Shown here in pieces: positions 36,937 through 47,443 of a stretch of 64,000 bases of DNA. This stretch comes from an uncultured Pelagibacteraceae bacterium (GTDB lineage: Bacteria > Pseudomonadota > Alphaproteobacteria > Pelagibacterales > Pelagibacteraceae). Within the stretch, counting starts at the first letter, position 1, and each line of letters opens with the position of its first letter. The notes beneath the pieces are model-generated. The model saw only the letters and a program-made list of their open reading frames with translations, did no database searches and was not told where the DNA came from. Location of the stretch: NCBI GenBank assembly GCA_902541315.1, contig CACBQF010000004.1, positions 25,223 through 89,222 on the forward strand, read 5' to 3'. The position numbers were made by a program, and so were the translations under genes.

Positions 36937-37548
36937 CTATCTAATTTTTTTACAAATTATAAAACTTTCTTTAGATTCTTTTCGACTTGATAAAGGTTTA
37001 AAAACCTTAACTTCTTTAAATATTTTTTTTCCAAGTGCGACAATTTCATTAAAGGTGCTACCCATAAAAATTTTTGAAATGAAATAACCTTTTGATGAAA
37101 TTACTTTTTTCGAAAATGTCATTGCCTCTTTGCATAATTCTCCAGTTTGAATTGAGTCAAGGTTCTTTATACCAGTAGTATTTACAGCCATATCAGACAT
37201 GACTACATCAAATTTTTTTGTTAAATTTTCTCTAATTTTTTCTTGAATATCAGGTTCTGTAAAATCACCTTTAATATGAATTCCATTATCAATCGGTGAA
37301 ATTTCTTTTAAATCAATTGATATTATTTTTCCATTTTTTATTGTTTTTGAGGCATATTGAGACCAACTTCCAGGTGCTGCACCAATATCCAAAATAAACA
37401 TTCCGTTCTTAAAAATCTTAAATTTTTTATCTATTTCAATTAATTTATAAGCTGATCGCGCTCTATATCCATCAACTTTTGACCGGCGTACATAAATATC
37501 TCTCTTTTGTTTATTGATCCAGTTTTTAGAAATTTTATTTTTTTTCAA
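36937..37548 (-). CDS. rlmE: 23S rRNA 2'-O-ribose U2552 methyltransferase
   Basis: FtsJ/RrmJ family enzyme that methylates the A-loop of 23S rRNA late in 50S assembly. The SAM motif ILDIGAAPGSWSQYASK, the Asp in DVVMSDMAVNTTG and SKIFMGSTF provide the expected K-D-K-E catalytic set, and the N-terminal RSAYKLIEID is typical. 203 residues, full-length. It follows the GT8-like gene with no gap on the minus strand. Confidence 0.93.
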   Translation of the reverse strand: MKKNKISKNWINKQKRDIYVRRSKVDGYRARSAYKLIEIDKKFKIFKNGMFILDIGAAPGSWSQYASKTIKNGKIISIDLKEISPIDNGIHIKGDFTEPDIQEKIRENLTKKFDVVMSDMAVNTTGIKNLDSIQTGELCKEAMTFSKKVISSKGYFISKIFMGSTFNEIVALGKKIFKEVKVFKPLSSRKESKESFIICKKIR

Positions 37549-38460
37549 TTAAATATTATACCTTAAGCTTTTAATAACTTTTTTATCACTTAGTGTTTCA
37601 ATCTCGATTTCAATATTTTTGTTTGTCCTCATGTCCTTACCATCTTTCCAAATACCAGCTGCAAGGTGCATTATACCTATTTTATAATTGGGCAAATATG
37701 GTTCAACGAAAGTATTATTAATTTCGTCATATTTTGGTAGTAGGTTACTAGCAATCCAATTACAATTAAGTGGTAAAAATTCTGTAACTAAATTATCAAT
37801 ATATACTGACATATTAATCGCTAATCCCTCAGAGCCAAAAATATTTCCTGCTTTTAAGGTTTGTTTAAGATTATTTTGCCAACTTTCCCAACCAGGGGAA
37901 TTTTTTTCTAAAGAAAAAACACCAATGTTTATATGTGGTGCGAAGGCTAATTTTCTTGCTTTATCATATGGTATTTTTGATTTAACTGCATGTTTAAAGT
38001 TTTGTGATTTAATAATTGCTAGTTTTCCAAATAGCCAATTAACTTTTGACATTATTTTGTATCCTGGGCCAAGTGTCTGTGTGATACCTAATTTACCATT
38101 ATTACAAGCTTTAAAATATAATTCTACACATTCCCAATCATTCACCCAAGCATCACAATCAATCCATAAATATTTATCATAATTTGGAAAATACCTTGGC
38201 AAAAAAGCCCTTGAGACTTGACTTTTTAACCATTCTTTTCCTTTTACTTTAAACTCTGGAACTTCAATATCCCAATCTGCTTTTTTAATTTCATTTACTT
38301 TTTTTGACAATAAATCTTTTTGATCTTGTGTTAATCCTGCATCTAAAACACAAATAGCAATTTTTTCACTTTCTTTAAATTTTTTTATAGAATTAATTAG
38401 CTCATCTAATAGAGGAAAATAATTAGCATCTGCTAATGAAACAATTACATTTTTTTTCAT
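37549..38460 (-). CDS. GT8-like putative glycosyltransferase
   Basis: A 303-residue soluble protein. It starts NVIVSLADANYFPLLDELINSI and carries a DxD-type motif in YLWIDCDAWVND, preceded by SRAFLPRYFPNYDK, which resembles GT8-family (glycogenin/LgtC-like) enzymes; the C terminus has IMHLAAGIWKDGKDMR, similar to the family's HxxGxxKPW end. The sugar donor and acceptor are unknown. It shares one base with pssA and none with rlmE, so it is embedded in the phospholipid operon. Confidence 0.68.
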   Translation of the reverse strand: MKKNVIVSLADANYFPLLDELINSIKKFKESEKIAICVLDAGLTQDQKDLLSKKVNEIKKADWDIEVPEFKVKGKEWLKSQVSRAFLPRYFPNYDKYLWIDCDAWVNDWECVELYFKACNNGKLGITQTLGPGYKIMSKVNWLFGKLAIIKSQNFKHAVKSKIPYDKARKLAFAPHINIGVFSLEKNSPGWESWQNNLKQTLKAGNIFGSEGLAINMSVYIDNLVTEFLPLNCNWIASNLLPKYDEINNTFVEPYLPNYKIGIMHLAAGIWKDGKDMRTNKNIEIEIETLSDKKVIKSLRYNI

Positions 38461-39263
38461 TAAAGTATATCTTCAAGATCATCTTCATCTTGAATTCTGT
38501 CATTTTCATGTTGCTTTTTAATTTTTTGATAATGAAGAAAACTTATAGGCAACAATAATACATAAATGACAGCACTTAATGCAATTACATTAAATGTGTA
38601 TATAAGTAATAATCCAAAAAATAAAACAATACTGAATAATAGGAATATAGTTGTTCTTCTTGGAATAACTATTTTTTTAAAAGAATAGGTTGGAAATTTA
38701 CTAATCAGTAAAAAAGATGTAATTATAAAAAATATTGGTGTGATAATGTCATAATTAATTTGAAATAATTCAAATCCACTTAAATTTATGATTAATGGTG
38801 TTAGCACTAAAATTCCCCCAGCTGGAGATGGAACGCCCTCAAAAAAATTATCTCTCCACGAAGGCTCACTAATTGAATTAACATTAAATCGTGCTAGCCT
38901 TAAAGCAACACAAATTACATATATTAAACATAATAACCAACCAAATTTTCCAAGTGTATTTAGTTTCCAAAAAAACATAATAAATGCAGGAGCAACTCCA
39001 AAACTTATCATATCTGTTAAAGAGTCTAATTCTTTACCAACTTTTGATGTTCCCTTAATTAATCTAGCTATTCTTCCATCTAGGCCATCTATTAAAGCTG
39101 CGATAATAATTGCTACGATCGCCAATTCAAATCTGCCATCTAAAGCAAACCTTATAGAAGTTAATCCAATGCAAACTCCTATTAAAGTTAACATATTTGG
39201 CAAGATTACTCTTGCACTTTTTTTATCACTTATGATTTTAAATTTTTTTTTTTGTGGTTCCAT
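38460..39263 (-). CDS. pssA: CDP-diacylglycerol-serine O-phosphatidyltransferase
   Basis: A membrane enzyme that makes phosphatidylserine from CDP-diacylglycerol and serine. The CDP-alcohol phosphotransferase motif is clear: DGLDGRIARLIKGTSKVGKELDSLTD, with the pattern DGxxARxxxxxxxxGxxxD(xxx)D. About eight hydrophobic segments; 267 residues. It shares one base with psd, next in the phosphatidylethanolamine pathway, and both lie on the minus strand. Confidence 0.94.
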   Translation of the reverse strand: MEPQKKKFKIISDKKSARVILPNMLTLIGVCIGLTSIRFALDGRFELAIVAIIIAALIDGLDGRIARLIKGTSKVGKELDSLTDMISFGVAPAFIMFFWKLNTLGKFGWLLCLIYVICVALRLARFNVNSISEPSWRDNFFEGVPSPAGGILVLTPLIINLSGFELFQINYDIITPIFFIITSFLLISKFPTYSFKKIVIPRRTTIFLLFSIVLFFGLLLIYTFNVIALSAVIYVLLLPISFLHYQKIKKQHENDRIQDEDDLEDIL

Positions 39264-39916
39264 TATTTTTTAGCTAGTAATGTTTCTCCGGCTATAGAAG
39301 TTTGACCAATTTGAACAAGGGGCTCGTAATTTTCATAGTATACATCTGCTCTACTGCCAAATCTTATCATTCCAATTTTATCACCTTGTTTTAAATCTTG
39401 ATCTTTGCTTGACTCACAAACAATTCTCCTTGCAACTAATCCTGCTATTTGAACAACAATAATATCATTACCGTGACTGTCTTTAATTTTGTAATAATTT
39501 CTCTCATTGCCCTCGCTTGCTTTATCTAAAGATGCGTTTACAAATTTTCCTGGTTTATATAAAATTTCTTCAATTTTTCCACTACATGGAGTTCTATTTA
39601 CATGACAATCAAATACATTCATGAATATACTAATTTTTTTGAACTTTTTATTTTCTAATCCAAGTTCTTTTGGGCCATCTACCTCTTCAACCTTGATCAC
39701 TTCTCCATCAGCTGGACTTATAAGATAATTGTCGTCATTAATAATAATCCTATCTGGATCTCTAAAAAAATAATAAACCCAGATAGTTAAAACTAAACCA
39801 ATTAAACCTAGGAAGCTGCTAAAAATATAAAAAATGATAGTAATAATTCCTGCAATAACTAGGAATTTGTATCCCTCAGCGTGAATTTTTGGAAATATCT
39901 TGCTAAACATATTCAT
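39263..39916 (-). CDS. psd: Phosphatidylserine decarboxylase
   Basis: Forms phosphatidylethanolamine. This is the short archaeal/alphaproteobacterial-type proenzyme (217 residues) that cleaves itself at GS to make a pyruvoyl group; the site is MIRFGSRADVYY near the C terminus. SPADGEVIKVEEVDG and FMNVFDCHVNRTPCSG are other family blocks. Two N-terminal hydrophobic helices anchor it in the membrane. First gene of psd-pssA-GT8-rlmE. Confidence 0.94.
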   Translation of the reverse strand: MNMFSKIFPKIHAEGYKFLVIAGIITIIFYIFSSFLGLIGLVLTIWVYYFFRDPDRIIINDDNYLISPADGEVIKVEEVDGPKELGLENKKFKKISIFMNVFDCHVNRTPCSGKIEEILYKPGKFVNASLDKASEGNERNYYKIKDSHGNDIIVVQIAGLVARRIVCESSKDQDLKQGDKIGMIRFGSRADVYYENYEPLVQIGQTSIAGETLLAKK

Positions 39917-39985
39917 CTATTTGATAATTTTTCATTAATATGTATATAAAATTGCGAAATTCAATTATTAAGATAGTTAAATAAA

Positions 39986-41200
39986 GTGAGCAAAATAAAG
40001 GTAAAAAACCCAGTTGTAGAGTTAGATGGTGATGAAATGACCAGAATAATCTGGGAATTTATCAAAAATAAATTAATTCTTCCCTACATAGATTTAGGCA
40101 TTGATTATTACGATCTCGGTATGAAAAGCAGGGACAATTCAGATGATCAAATAACTATTGATGCAGCAAATGCAATTAAAAAAGTTGGTGTAGGAATTAA
40201 GTGTGCAACAATCACTCCTGATGAAGCTCGCGTAGAAGAATTCAAATTAAAAAAAATGTGGAGATCTCCAAATGGTACCATTAGAAATATTATTGGAGGC
40301 ACAGTATTCAGAGAGCCAATTATTTGTTCGAATATTCCTAAACTTGTTCCATCTTGGACAGATCCCGTAATTATTGGAAGACACGCTTTTGGCGACCAAT
40401 ATAGAGCTACAGATTTTAAAGTGCCTGGTAAAGGTAAAATGGAAGTAAAATGGACTTCTGAAGATGGCAAAGATGAAATCAAATATGAAGTATTTAATTT
40501 TACAGGTCCGGGAGTTGCTCTTTCAATGTATAATTTAGATAAATCGATTGAAGATTTTGCTAGATCTTGTTTCAGCTATGGATTGATAAAAAAATGGCCA
40601 GTATATTTATCAACTAAGAATACAATCCTAAAAAAGTATGATGGAAGATTTAAGGACATTTTTGAGGAAGTATTTAATAAGGAATTTAAGAAACAATTTG
40701 ATGATGCTAAAATTACATACGAACACAGATTAATCGATGACATGGTTGCATGTGCCATGAAATGGAGTGGTAAATATATTTGGGCATGTAAGAACTACGA
40801 TGGTGATGTGCAGTCTGATACAATGGCCCAGGGCTATGGTTCTTTAGGTCTAATGACTAGCACATTATTAACTCCAGATGGTAAAATAATGGAGGCTGAA
40901 GCAGCTCATGGTACTGTTACTAGACATTATCGTATGCATCAACAAGGTAAAGAAACATCCACAAACCCTATCGCATCTATATTTGCTTGGACTAGAGGCT
41001 TAGCTCATCGGGGTAAATTAGATGGAAATGACGAACTGGTAAAATTTGCAAATACTATAGAAGAAGTTTGTATCCAATGTGTGGAAAGTGGATCAATGAC
41101 AAAAGACCTTGCAATACTGGTTGGACCTTCAAGTAAATATTTAACTACTAATCAGTTCTTGGATGTAATTGATAGTAATTTGAAAAAAAGATTAAATTAA
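39986..41200 (+). CDS. icd: NADP-dependent isocitrate dehydrogenase
   Basis: TCA-cycle enzyme converting isocitrate to 2-oxoglutarate and CO2. The 404-residue type with [45 protein letters not shown] and [12 protein letters not shown] is the dimeric NADP form shared with mitochondria and most alphaproteobacteria. Starts with GTG. Its last 9 bases overlap the convergent alaS. Confidence 0.95.
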   Translation: MSKIKVKNPVVELDGDEMTRIIWEFIKNKLILPYIDLGIDYYDLGMKSRDNSDDQITIDAANAIKKVGVGIKCATITPDEARVEEFKLKKMWRSPNGTIRNIIGGTVFREPIICSNIPKLVPSWTDPVIIGRHAFGDQYRATDFKVPGKGKMEVKWTSEDGKDEIKYEVFNFTGPGVALSMYNLDKSIEDFARSCFSYGLIKKWPVYLSTKNTILKKYDGRFKDIFEEVFNKEFKKQFDDAKITYEHRLIDDMVACAMKWSGKYIWACKNYDGDVQSDTMAQGYGSLGLMTSTLLTPDGKIMEAEAAHGTVTRHYRMHQQGKETSTNPIASIFAWTRGLAHRGKLDGNDELVKFANTIEEVCIQCVESGSMTKDLAILVGPSSKYLTTNQFLDVIDSNLKKRLN

Positions 41201-43858
41201 AGACTTTATCTTTTCAAAAGCTTCATCAATTTTATTTTGGTCCTGACCACCAGCTTGAGCAAAGTCTTTTCGTCCACCTCCACCTTTGCCACCAATAGTC
41301 TCAGAACCTAATTTAGCAAATTTAACCGCATCATATTTATCAATTAATTTTTCTGTTATACCTACAGCCAGTCCAACTTTATCCTCATTAGTAGCAAATA
41401 CAATTATAATACCATCACCTAAATCTTTTTTTCCATTATCAACAAGTTTTCTTAAATCTTTAGGTGGTAGATCAATAACTTTTTGAAATCTTACTTTTAT
41501 ATCTTTAATTTTCTGATCATTAACAATATTTTTTGTTTTGTCTTTTAGAACTGAGTTCACATTGAGTTGTTCAAGTTGTCTTGTAAGATTTTTAATAAGT
41601 TCCTTAAGATCTTTACTTTCTATATTTGGCTTACCGCCAAGTTTTATAATTTGAGATGATAATTCTTTAATTGTATCTTCATCTTTCTGAATTGAAAGTG
41701 TTGATGCTTTTTCTTTATTTTTAATATATTCATCTAATTGTTTATCTCTTAATGCTTCTACTCTTCTAACACCTGCTGCTATAGAGGACTGACTTACGGT
41801 TTTAAATTTTCCTATATCGCCGGTGTTTCTAACGTGGGTTCCACCGCATAATTCTGTTGAAAAATATGCTTCTTTTTCTTTGCCCATAGATACCACCCTT
41901 ACTTCCTCACCATACTTTTCTCCAAAAAATGCTAGAGCACCTTTTTCAATAGCTGCTTTGGGTGTCATAATTCTAGTCGTTACTTCAGTATTATTTTTCA
42001 CATATTCATTTACTAATTTATCAATAGTTTCTAGCTCTTCATTTGTGATTGGTTTCATATGACTAAAATCAAATCTCAAACGATCTGGTGCAACAAGTGA
42101 ACCTTTTTGCATAACATGTTTTCCAAGTGTTCGTCTTAAAGACTCATGAAGAAGATGTGTTGCTGAATGATAAGCTTTTAGATTTGCTCTTCTTTCAATA
42201 TCAATTTTTAATTCAACAGTATCACCTACTTTTATTGAGCCTGTTTTTAACGAACCATAATGAACAAATAAATTACCAAGCTTCTTCTGTGTATCCTCAA
42301 CCTCAAAAACCGAGTTTCCTGAAACTATTGTGCCTTTGTCTCCAAGTTGTCCACCGGACTCACCGTAAAAAGGGGTTTGATTTGTTATTATCATTCCTTC
42401 TTCACCAGTGGATAATGATTTCACTTCGCTATTTTCCTTTATCAAATTTAATATAACTCCCTCTGATTGATTAGACTCGTAACCTAAAAATTCAGTTGGA
42501 CCAATTTTATCTTTGATTGAAAACCAAATTGCTTCTTCTGAACTGTCACCTGAACCTTTCCAATTTTTTTTAGCAAGTTCTTTACTATTTTTCATTAGTT
42601 GATCAAATTTTTTATGATCAACCGTTAATGATTTATTCTTTAAAATATCTTCAGTCAGATCTAATGGGAAACCATAAGTATCATATAATTTGAACGCCAC
42701 ATCTCCTGGTAAGACTTTATCTATTTTTGAAATTTCATCATTTAAAATTTTAATTCCTCTATCAAGTAAAACTAAAAATTTTTCCTCCTCCATTTTTAAT
42801 GTTTCTCGAATTAATGACTCTGATCTTTCTAATTCTGGATAATTTCCTGACATTTCATTTTTTAAAGCCTCAAAAATTTTGAAAAATATTGGTTCTTTAG
42901 ATCCCAGTAAATGAGAGTGTCTCATACCTCTTCTCATTATTCTTCTAAGAACATATCCACGACCTTCATTTGAGGGCAAAACACCTTCAGCTAAAAGAAA
43001 TGAGCTTGCTCTTAAGTGATCAGCAATTACTCTAAAACTTGATATATTTTTATCTTCTTGTTTGACTTTTGTTACTTCAGATATTGAACTTATTAATTTC
43101 TTAAAATGATCAGTTTGATAATTATCGTGTGTTCCTTGTAAAAGAGCTGCAATTCTTTCTAATCCCATTCCTGTATCGACAGATGGTTTTGGTAAATCTA
43201 TTCTTTTATCTTTTGAGACTTGCTCATACTGCATGAAGACTAAGTTCCAAATTTCAATAAAACGATCACCATCTTGATCTTTAGTTCCTGGCAATCCTCC
43301 TTTTAAATGATCACCATGGTCGTAAAATATTTCTGAACAAGGACCACATGGCCCAGTTTCACCCATTGACCAGAAGTTATCTGACGTTGCAATTCTAATT
43401 ATTTTATCATCACTAAAACCTGCAATTTTCTTCCAAAAATTAAAAGCCTCGTCATCCTCATGAAAAACAGTTACATAAAGCCTATTTTTATCAAGGCCAA
43501 AGTCTTTAGTTATCAAATTCCACGCTAGTTCTATTCCTCTTTCTTTGAAATAATCTCCAAAAGAAAAATTTCCTAGCATTTCAAAAAAAGTATGGTGTCT
43601 TGGGGTATAACCAACATTTTCTAAATCATTATGTTTACCACCTGCCCTTACGCATTTTTGAGAAGTGGTTGCTCTTTGATAATCTCTTTTCTCTAAACCA
43701 GTAAATACATTTTTAAATTGTACCATTCCAGAATTAGCAAACATTAGTGTTGGGTCATTATTTGGCACTAAATTACTGGACTCAACAATCTTATGATCAT
43801 TCTTTTCAAAGTATTTTAAGAACGTGCTTCTTATTTCATTTAATGATTTGTCTGCCAT
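41192..43858 (-). CDS. alaS: Alanyl-tRNA synthetase
   Basis: Charges tRNA-Ala with alanine. All domains are there in 888 residues: catalytic class II core ([42 protein letters not shown]), tRNA recognition, the editing domain with the zinc-type residues [12 protein letters not shown] and [13 protein letters not shown], and the C-terminal DHHA1-like domain with [13 protein letters not shown]. It ends convergent with icd and begins about 100 bases from the recA end. Confidence 0.96.
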   Translation of the reverse strand: MADKSLNEIRSTFLKYFEKNDHKIVESSNLVPNNDPTLMFANSGMVQFKNVFTGLEKRDYQRATTSQKCVRAGGKHNDLENVGYTPRHHTFFEMLGNFSFGDYFKERGIELAWNLITKDFGLDKNRLYVTVFHEDDEAFNFWKKIAGFSDDKIIRIATSDNFWSMGETGPCGPCSEIFYDHGDHLKGGLPGTKDQDGDRFIEIWNLVFMQYEQVSKDKRIDLPKPSVDTGMGLERIAALLQGTHDNYQTDHFKKLISSISEVTKVKQEDKNISSFRVIADHLRASSFLLAEGVLPSNEGRGYVLRRIMRRGMRHSHLLGSKEPIFFKIFEALKNEMSGNYPELERSESLIRETLKMEEEKFLVLLDRGIKILNDEISKIDKVLPGDVAFKLYDTYGFPLDLTEDILKNKSLTVDHKKFDQLMKNSKELAKKNWKGSGDSSEEAIWFSIKDKIGPTEFLGYESNQSEGVILNLIKENSEVKSLSTGEEGMIITNQTPFYGESGGQLGDKGTIVSGNSVFEVEDTQKKLGNLFVHYGSLKTGSIKVGDTVELKIDIERRANLKAYHSATHLLHESLRRTLGKHVMQKGSLVAPDRLRFDFSHMKPITNEELETIDKLVNEYVKNNTEVTTRIMTPKAAIEKGALAFFGEKYGEEVRVVSMGKEKEAYFSTELCGGTHVRNTGDIGKFKTVSQSSIAAGVRRVEALRDKQLDEYIKNKEKASTLSIQKDEDTIKELSSQIIKLGGKPNIESKDLKELIKNLTRQLEQLNVNSVLKDKTKNIVNDQKIKDIKVRFQKVIDLPPKDLRKLVDNGKKDLGDGIIIVFATNEDKVGLAVGITEKLIDKYDAVKFAKLGSETIGGKGGGGRKDFAQAGGQDQNKIDEAFEKIKSLI

Positions 43859-43909
43859 ATTTTTAAGATACAGCTTTTTTGTTTTATGTCTAGTTAGGGA
43901 TGAAGGGGG

Positions 43910-43934
43910 AAAGGCGCTTATTATAAGCGCCTTT
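43910..43934 (-). terminator. Hairpin after recA
   Basis: aaaggcgctta-tta-taagcgccttt is an 11-bp perfect inverted repeat about 25 bases after the recA stop on the minus strand. The stem ends in only three U, so it would be a weak terminator; alaS begins about 50 bases further on. Confidence 0.6.
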
Positions 43935-43958
43935 ATAATTTAAAGATGACCTTTAATT

Positions 43959-45107
43959 CTAGTTCTTTTTGGTAGGAGTAGTCTCTTTTGCAGCCTCTTC
44001 ATTTTCAGCTACTTTCTTCTCCTTTTCAATTTTTTCAGGACTTAGTGGATTTCCCTCAATTTTCTTTGAAATCACACCAGCTTTTTCTCTAATTGCCATT
44101 TCTATTTCTGCAGCAACATTAGGGTTTTGTGCAAGATAAGTTTTTGCATTTTCTCTACCTTGACCTATCTTTTCACCCTTATAAGCATACCATGCTCCTG
44201 ATTTTTCAATAATATCAGCTTTAGCACCTAGGTCGACTAACTCACCCATTTTGCTAATTCCTTTGCCATACATTAAGTCAAACTCAACAACTTTAAATGG
44301 TGGTGCAACTTTATTTTTAACTACTTTTACTCTTGTAGTATTACCAATAATTTCATCTTTATCTTTGATGGCTCCAATTCTTCTAATATCCATTCTTACA
44401 GATGAATAAAACTTAAGTGCATTTCCACCCGATGTTGTTTCTGGACTTCCAAACATAACTCCAATTTTCATTCTAATTTGGTTAATGAAAATCATCATTG
44501 TGTTTGTATTTGAAATTGAACCAGTTAATTTTCTTAAAGCCTGACTCATTAATCTTGATTGAAGACCAACATGATGATCTCCCATCTCTCCTTCAATTTC
44601 AGCTTTTGGAGTTAAAGCTGCAACAGAGTCAATTACGATAACTGAAATAGAGCCTGATTTTACTAGCGTATCAGCGATTTCTAAAGCTTGCTCACCTGCA
44701 TCTGGTTGAGAGATTAAAAGCTCTTCAGTATTTACACCTAATTTCTTTGCGTAAACTGGATCTAAAGCATGCTCTGCATCAACGAATGCACAAATTCCAC
44801 CTGCTTTTTGAGCTTCAGCAACAACTTGTAATGCTAATGTTGTTTTTCCAGAAGACTCTGGTCCGTAAACTTCAATAATTCTGCCTTTAGGTAATCCACC
44901 TATTCCTAAAGCTAAATCTAAACTTAAAGATCCAGTAGATACCGACTCGATATCCATAGCTCTTTTTTCACCGAGCTTCATTACTGAACCTTTTCCAAAA
45001 TTATCTGTGATTTGGCTGATTGCAGCTTCTAAAGCCTTATTTTTCTCTTTATTTTCCAATTCCTGATTTTTAGTAGATTTAACTACTTTTAAGTTATTTT
45101 TAGTCAT
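43959..45107 (-). CDS. recA: Recombinase RecA
   Basis: Binds single-stranded DNA, drives homologous strand exchange, and stimulates self-cleavage of LexA/UmuD-type proteins. The Walker [14 protein letters not shown] is at residues 82-94 and the L2-loop region [18 protein letters not shown] follows. 382 residues: an unusually long, Glu/Lys-rich tail ([14 protein letters not shown]) ends the protein. A tract cgt(a)9ggcaaaaa precedes the ATG. A GTAC-N7-GTTC repeat about 50-64 bases upstream (plus-strand reading) resembles an alphaproteobacterial LexA box. Confidence 0.96.
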   Translation of the reverse strand: MTKNNLKVVKSTKNQELENKEKNKALEAAISQITDNFGKGSVMKLGEKRAMDIESVSTGSLSLDLALGIGGLPKGRIIEVYGPESSGKTTLALQVVAEAQKAGGICAFVDAEHALDPVYAKKLGVNTEELLISQPDAGEQALEIADTLVKSGSISVIVIDSVAALTPKAEIEGEMGDHHVGLQSRLMSQALRKLTGSISNTNTMMIFINQIRMKIGVMFGSPETTSGGNALKFYSSVRMDIRRIGAIKDKDEIIGNTTRVKVVKNKVAPPFKVVEFDLMYGKGISKMGELVDLGAKADIIEKSGAWYAYKGEKIGQGRENAKTYLAQNPNVAAEIEMAIREKAGVISKKIEGNPLSPEKIEKEKKVAENEEAAKETTPTKKN

Positions 45108-45156
45108 TTTTTGCCTTTTTTTTTACGTTTTTTAACACTCGAATCATAAAATAAAT

Positions 45157-45171
45157 GTACACATTTTGTTC
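45157..45171. promoter_or_regulatory. Candidate LexA-type box upstream of recA
   Basis: GTACacattttGTTC on the plus strand (GAACaaaatgtGTAC on the minus) has the GTTC-N7-GTTC spacing of the alphaproteobacterial SOS box with one mismatch in one half. It lies 50-64 bases before the recA ATG. Chance matches to such a short pattern are common, so confidence is low. Confidence 0.35.
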
Positions 45172-45200
45172 TCATTAGCAAGATTTATTTATTTTAGCCT

Positions 45201-45215
45201 AAAAAGCCCCTTTTT
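45201..45215 (-). terminator. Short hairpin at the TolC-like gene stop
   Basis: aaaaagccccttttt can fold into a 6-bp stem with a 3-base loop overlapping the stop codon of the TolC-like gene, giving U5 on the minus strand. A weak terminator between that gene and recA. Confidence 0.35.
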
Positions 45216-46512
45216 ATCGTAATTTTAGATAATCACTATTGAGTAAACCGATAGATTTAAGCAAATTAAATTGAGAAAGAATAAAGTTTCTCTCAGAATC
45301 GGCTAAAGAAATTTGAGCATTCAATAAAAGAGAATTAGATTGAATAACTTCAAGAGTAGTTCTGCCAGAAGAACCGCTATTATATTCTGCTGTAATACCT
45401 TCATTTGCAATTTCCGCTGCCCTTACTTGCAATTGAACAGAGTTAAGCAAACTTTTATTTGATTGAAAATTTGACCAGGCACTTGCTACATTAGTTTGAT
45501 TTTGTTTAATCTCACTGTCTAAAGTTAAACGTGATCTATTTTCTATATTCTTATTTTTATTTAACGATGCCAGATTTTTTCCACCTGAATAAAATGGCCA
45601 AGTAACAGTTGCTTTTAAAGTTTCTTTATCTCTCTCATCGTAAGTAGAGCTAAAGTCATCTGAGTAGGACTTTTCTAAAGATAATTTTGCAGTTGGTACC
45701 AATTCTGATCTTGCAATCGATGTATCTTTTTTCGATTGTTCATATTCCATTTCAGCAATAATTAAATCTGGATTGCTTTTTTTAGATTGTTCAATAGCTG
45801 AATTTAAACTGCCTGGTATTTGGTAACTCATTATTGAACTTTTATTTAATGACTGAGCATTACCTAAAGGTCCAATAATATTTTCATAATTCAACTTACT
45901 AGTTAAAAGATCACTTTGTGCTTGAATAAAACTTGCCTCAGCACCAGCTAATGACGACTCTGATTGTGAGACATCTGATAAACTAATTTGACCTCTTTCA
46001 TGTCTAATTCTATCAGTTTCAACTTGTCTGCTTAGGAGTTCAACGTTAGCTCTATTAATTTCTAATTTTTCATTAGCTGAGATTAATGCAGTATATGCTG
46101 CTACAGTTTTATATAAAATATCTTGCTCTTTTTTTAAAAGTTTCGCTTTTGCTAGATTGATACCGATTTTACTTTTTGACAAATCAGCGCCTCTACCAAA
46201 ATCAAATAATGTTTGAGTAACTGAAATAGATTTAGTTTCCGTATCTACATCAGTAATTGTGGCATTTGACCCATCTCTATTAGTTAATTTGTCAGTCTCA
46301 TCTTGGCTCTTTGATCCCTCTAGAGTAATTGTTGGAAAATAGGAACTCATTGAGATTTTAAGCTCTTGTTCCGAAATACTGATATTTTCTCTTTCAGCAT
46401 TTAATTCAGAATTATTTTTATAAGCTTTTTTTAGAGCTGCAGTAAATGTTTCAGCACTTAAATTTGAAATTATAAATAGATTACTAAGAATGATAATTAA
46501 AAATTTTTTCAT
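45214..46512 (-). CDS. TolC-family outer-membrane efflux protein
   Basis: A 432-residue outer-membrane protein of the TolC/OEP family. It has a signal peptide (ISNLSAETF), an early ALKKAYKNNSELNAERENISISEQEL, and two related alpha-helical repeats with SQSESSLAGAEASFIQAQSDL and NSLLLNAQISLADSERNF, the usual helical barrel parts. It would provide the outer-membrane channel for type I secretion or RND/ABC efflux; no inner-membrane partner is next to it. It overlaps the glycerate kinase gene by 4 bases (ATGA). Confidence 0.9.
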   Translation of the reverse strand: MKKFLIIILSNLFIISNLSAETFTAALKKAYKNNSELNAERENISISEQELKISMSSYFPTITLEGSKSQDETDKLTNRDGSNATITDVDTETKSISVTQTLFDFGRGADLSKSKIGINLAKAKLLKKEQDILYKTVAAYTALISANEKLEINRANVELLSRQVETDRIRHERGQISLSDVSQSESSLAGAEASFIQAQSDLLTSKLNYENIIGPLGNAQSLNKSSIMSYQIPGSLNSAIEQSKKSNPDLIIAEMEYEQSKKDTSIARSELVPTAKLSLEKSYSDDFSSTYDERDKETLKATVTWPFYSGGKNLASLNKNKNIENRSRLTLDSEIKQNQTNVASAWSNFQSNKSLLNSVQLQVRAAEIANEGITAEYNSGSSGRTTLEVIQSNSLLLNAQISLADSERNFILSQFNLLKSIGLLNSDYLKLR

Positions 46513-47438
46513 TTATTTCTATATAATGCAGATTTGATCTGATGGTTACTATTTAAATTGAATATAATTGATGCATATTTAGGCATATTCTTGAACATAT
46601 TTTGCGTAATTCTTTGATACGTTTGCATAAAATTAATTACATCTCCTCTACTCATAATCTTTAAGTTTGATTTTACTTTACTTTTTACCCAAAGTTTTCT
46701 CTCTTGTTTTAATCTCCATTTTTGGAGCAAACTGAAATTTTTTGCTTTTAAATAAATTAAACAATTCAATTGGGAATATAATTTTTTATATTTTGATTTC
46801 AATTGGTCGTTAACATATTTTCTCCAGATCTGTTTTTGATCTTTGGCCTTCTCCATTGAATTGATTGTTTTTTTTAATGAGCTATTTTTTTCAGATTTCG
46901 CTCCCACACACCATCCCTCAAATATAATTACATCTGGTCTGTCTTTTAAATCGTACCAGTATTTTTTATTAAATCTATCATCTATGGCTTTATTAAATGT
47001 TGGTAGTTTTAGTCTTTTAAATTTATTACTTTTTGCTTTTTTAAAGAAATTTAACATCATATCAATATCATGCGTTCCAGGTACCCCTCTTGTTATAAGC
47101 ATGGGATGAACTCTTTTTGATAAATTTTTACGTTCTTTTCTTGTTTTATAAAAGTCATCTATTGAAATTCTAAAAACATTTAATTTAAAATATTTAGTTA
47201 AAATAATTCTGATTAGAGAACTAATTGTAGTTTTACCTGTTCCTTGACCCCCTGCTAAACCCACAAAATAAGGTTTTTTCTTTTCGGCTTTTTTACTTAT
47301 CCAAAAACATAATGGAATTAAGAACAATTTAATCATTCTTTCTTTATTCTTAAATTTGTCAGCTTTTGTCTCTTGAGATTTAATAAACTTTAAACAATCT
47401 TTTTTTACCCTACCAAAACATAAGCTGAATTGTTGCAT
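46509..47438 (-). CDS. D-glycerate 3-kinase-like P-loop kinase
   Basis: A 309-residue P-loop kinase. Walker A GGQGTGKTT is at residues 63-71; RVHPMLITRGVPGTHDIDMML, LPTFNKAIDDRF and IIFEGWCVGAKSE are shared with plant/cyanobacterial GLYK glycerate 3-kinases and with the related uncharacterised kinases of the uridine kinase superfamily. Such an enzyme turns glycerate to 3-phosphoglycerate and would connect glyoxylate/glycine chemistry to central metabolism. Upstream GFA gene is 5 bases away, downstream TolC overlaps. Confidence 0.8.
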   Translation of the reverse strand: MQQFSLCFGRVKKDCLKFIKSQETKADKFKNKERMIKLFLIPLCFWISKKAEKKKPYFVGLAGGQGTGKTTISSLIRIILTKYFKLNVFRISIDDFYKTRKERKNLSKRVHPMLITRGVPGTHDIDMMLNFFKKAKSNKFKRLKLPTFNKAIDDRFNKKYWYDLKDRPDVIIFEGWCVGAKSEKNSSLKKTINSMEKAKDQKQIWRKYVNDQLKSKYKKLYSQLNCLIYLKAKNFSLLQKWRLKQERKLWVKSKVKSNLKIMSRGDVINFMQTYQRITQNMFKNMPKYASIIFNLNSNHQIKSALYRNK

Positions 47439-47443
47439 GAGAA

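Noticed and set aside
37688-38182. 164-residue plus-strand ORF
   Set aside because: Antisense to the GT8-like gene; the minus frame has the DxD motif and tight operon spacing, this one has neither.
38788-39273. 161-residue plus-strand ORF
   Set aside because: It lies antisense to the clearly recognisable pssA and has no family resemblance; a shadow frame.
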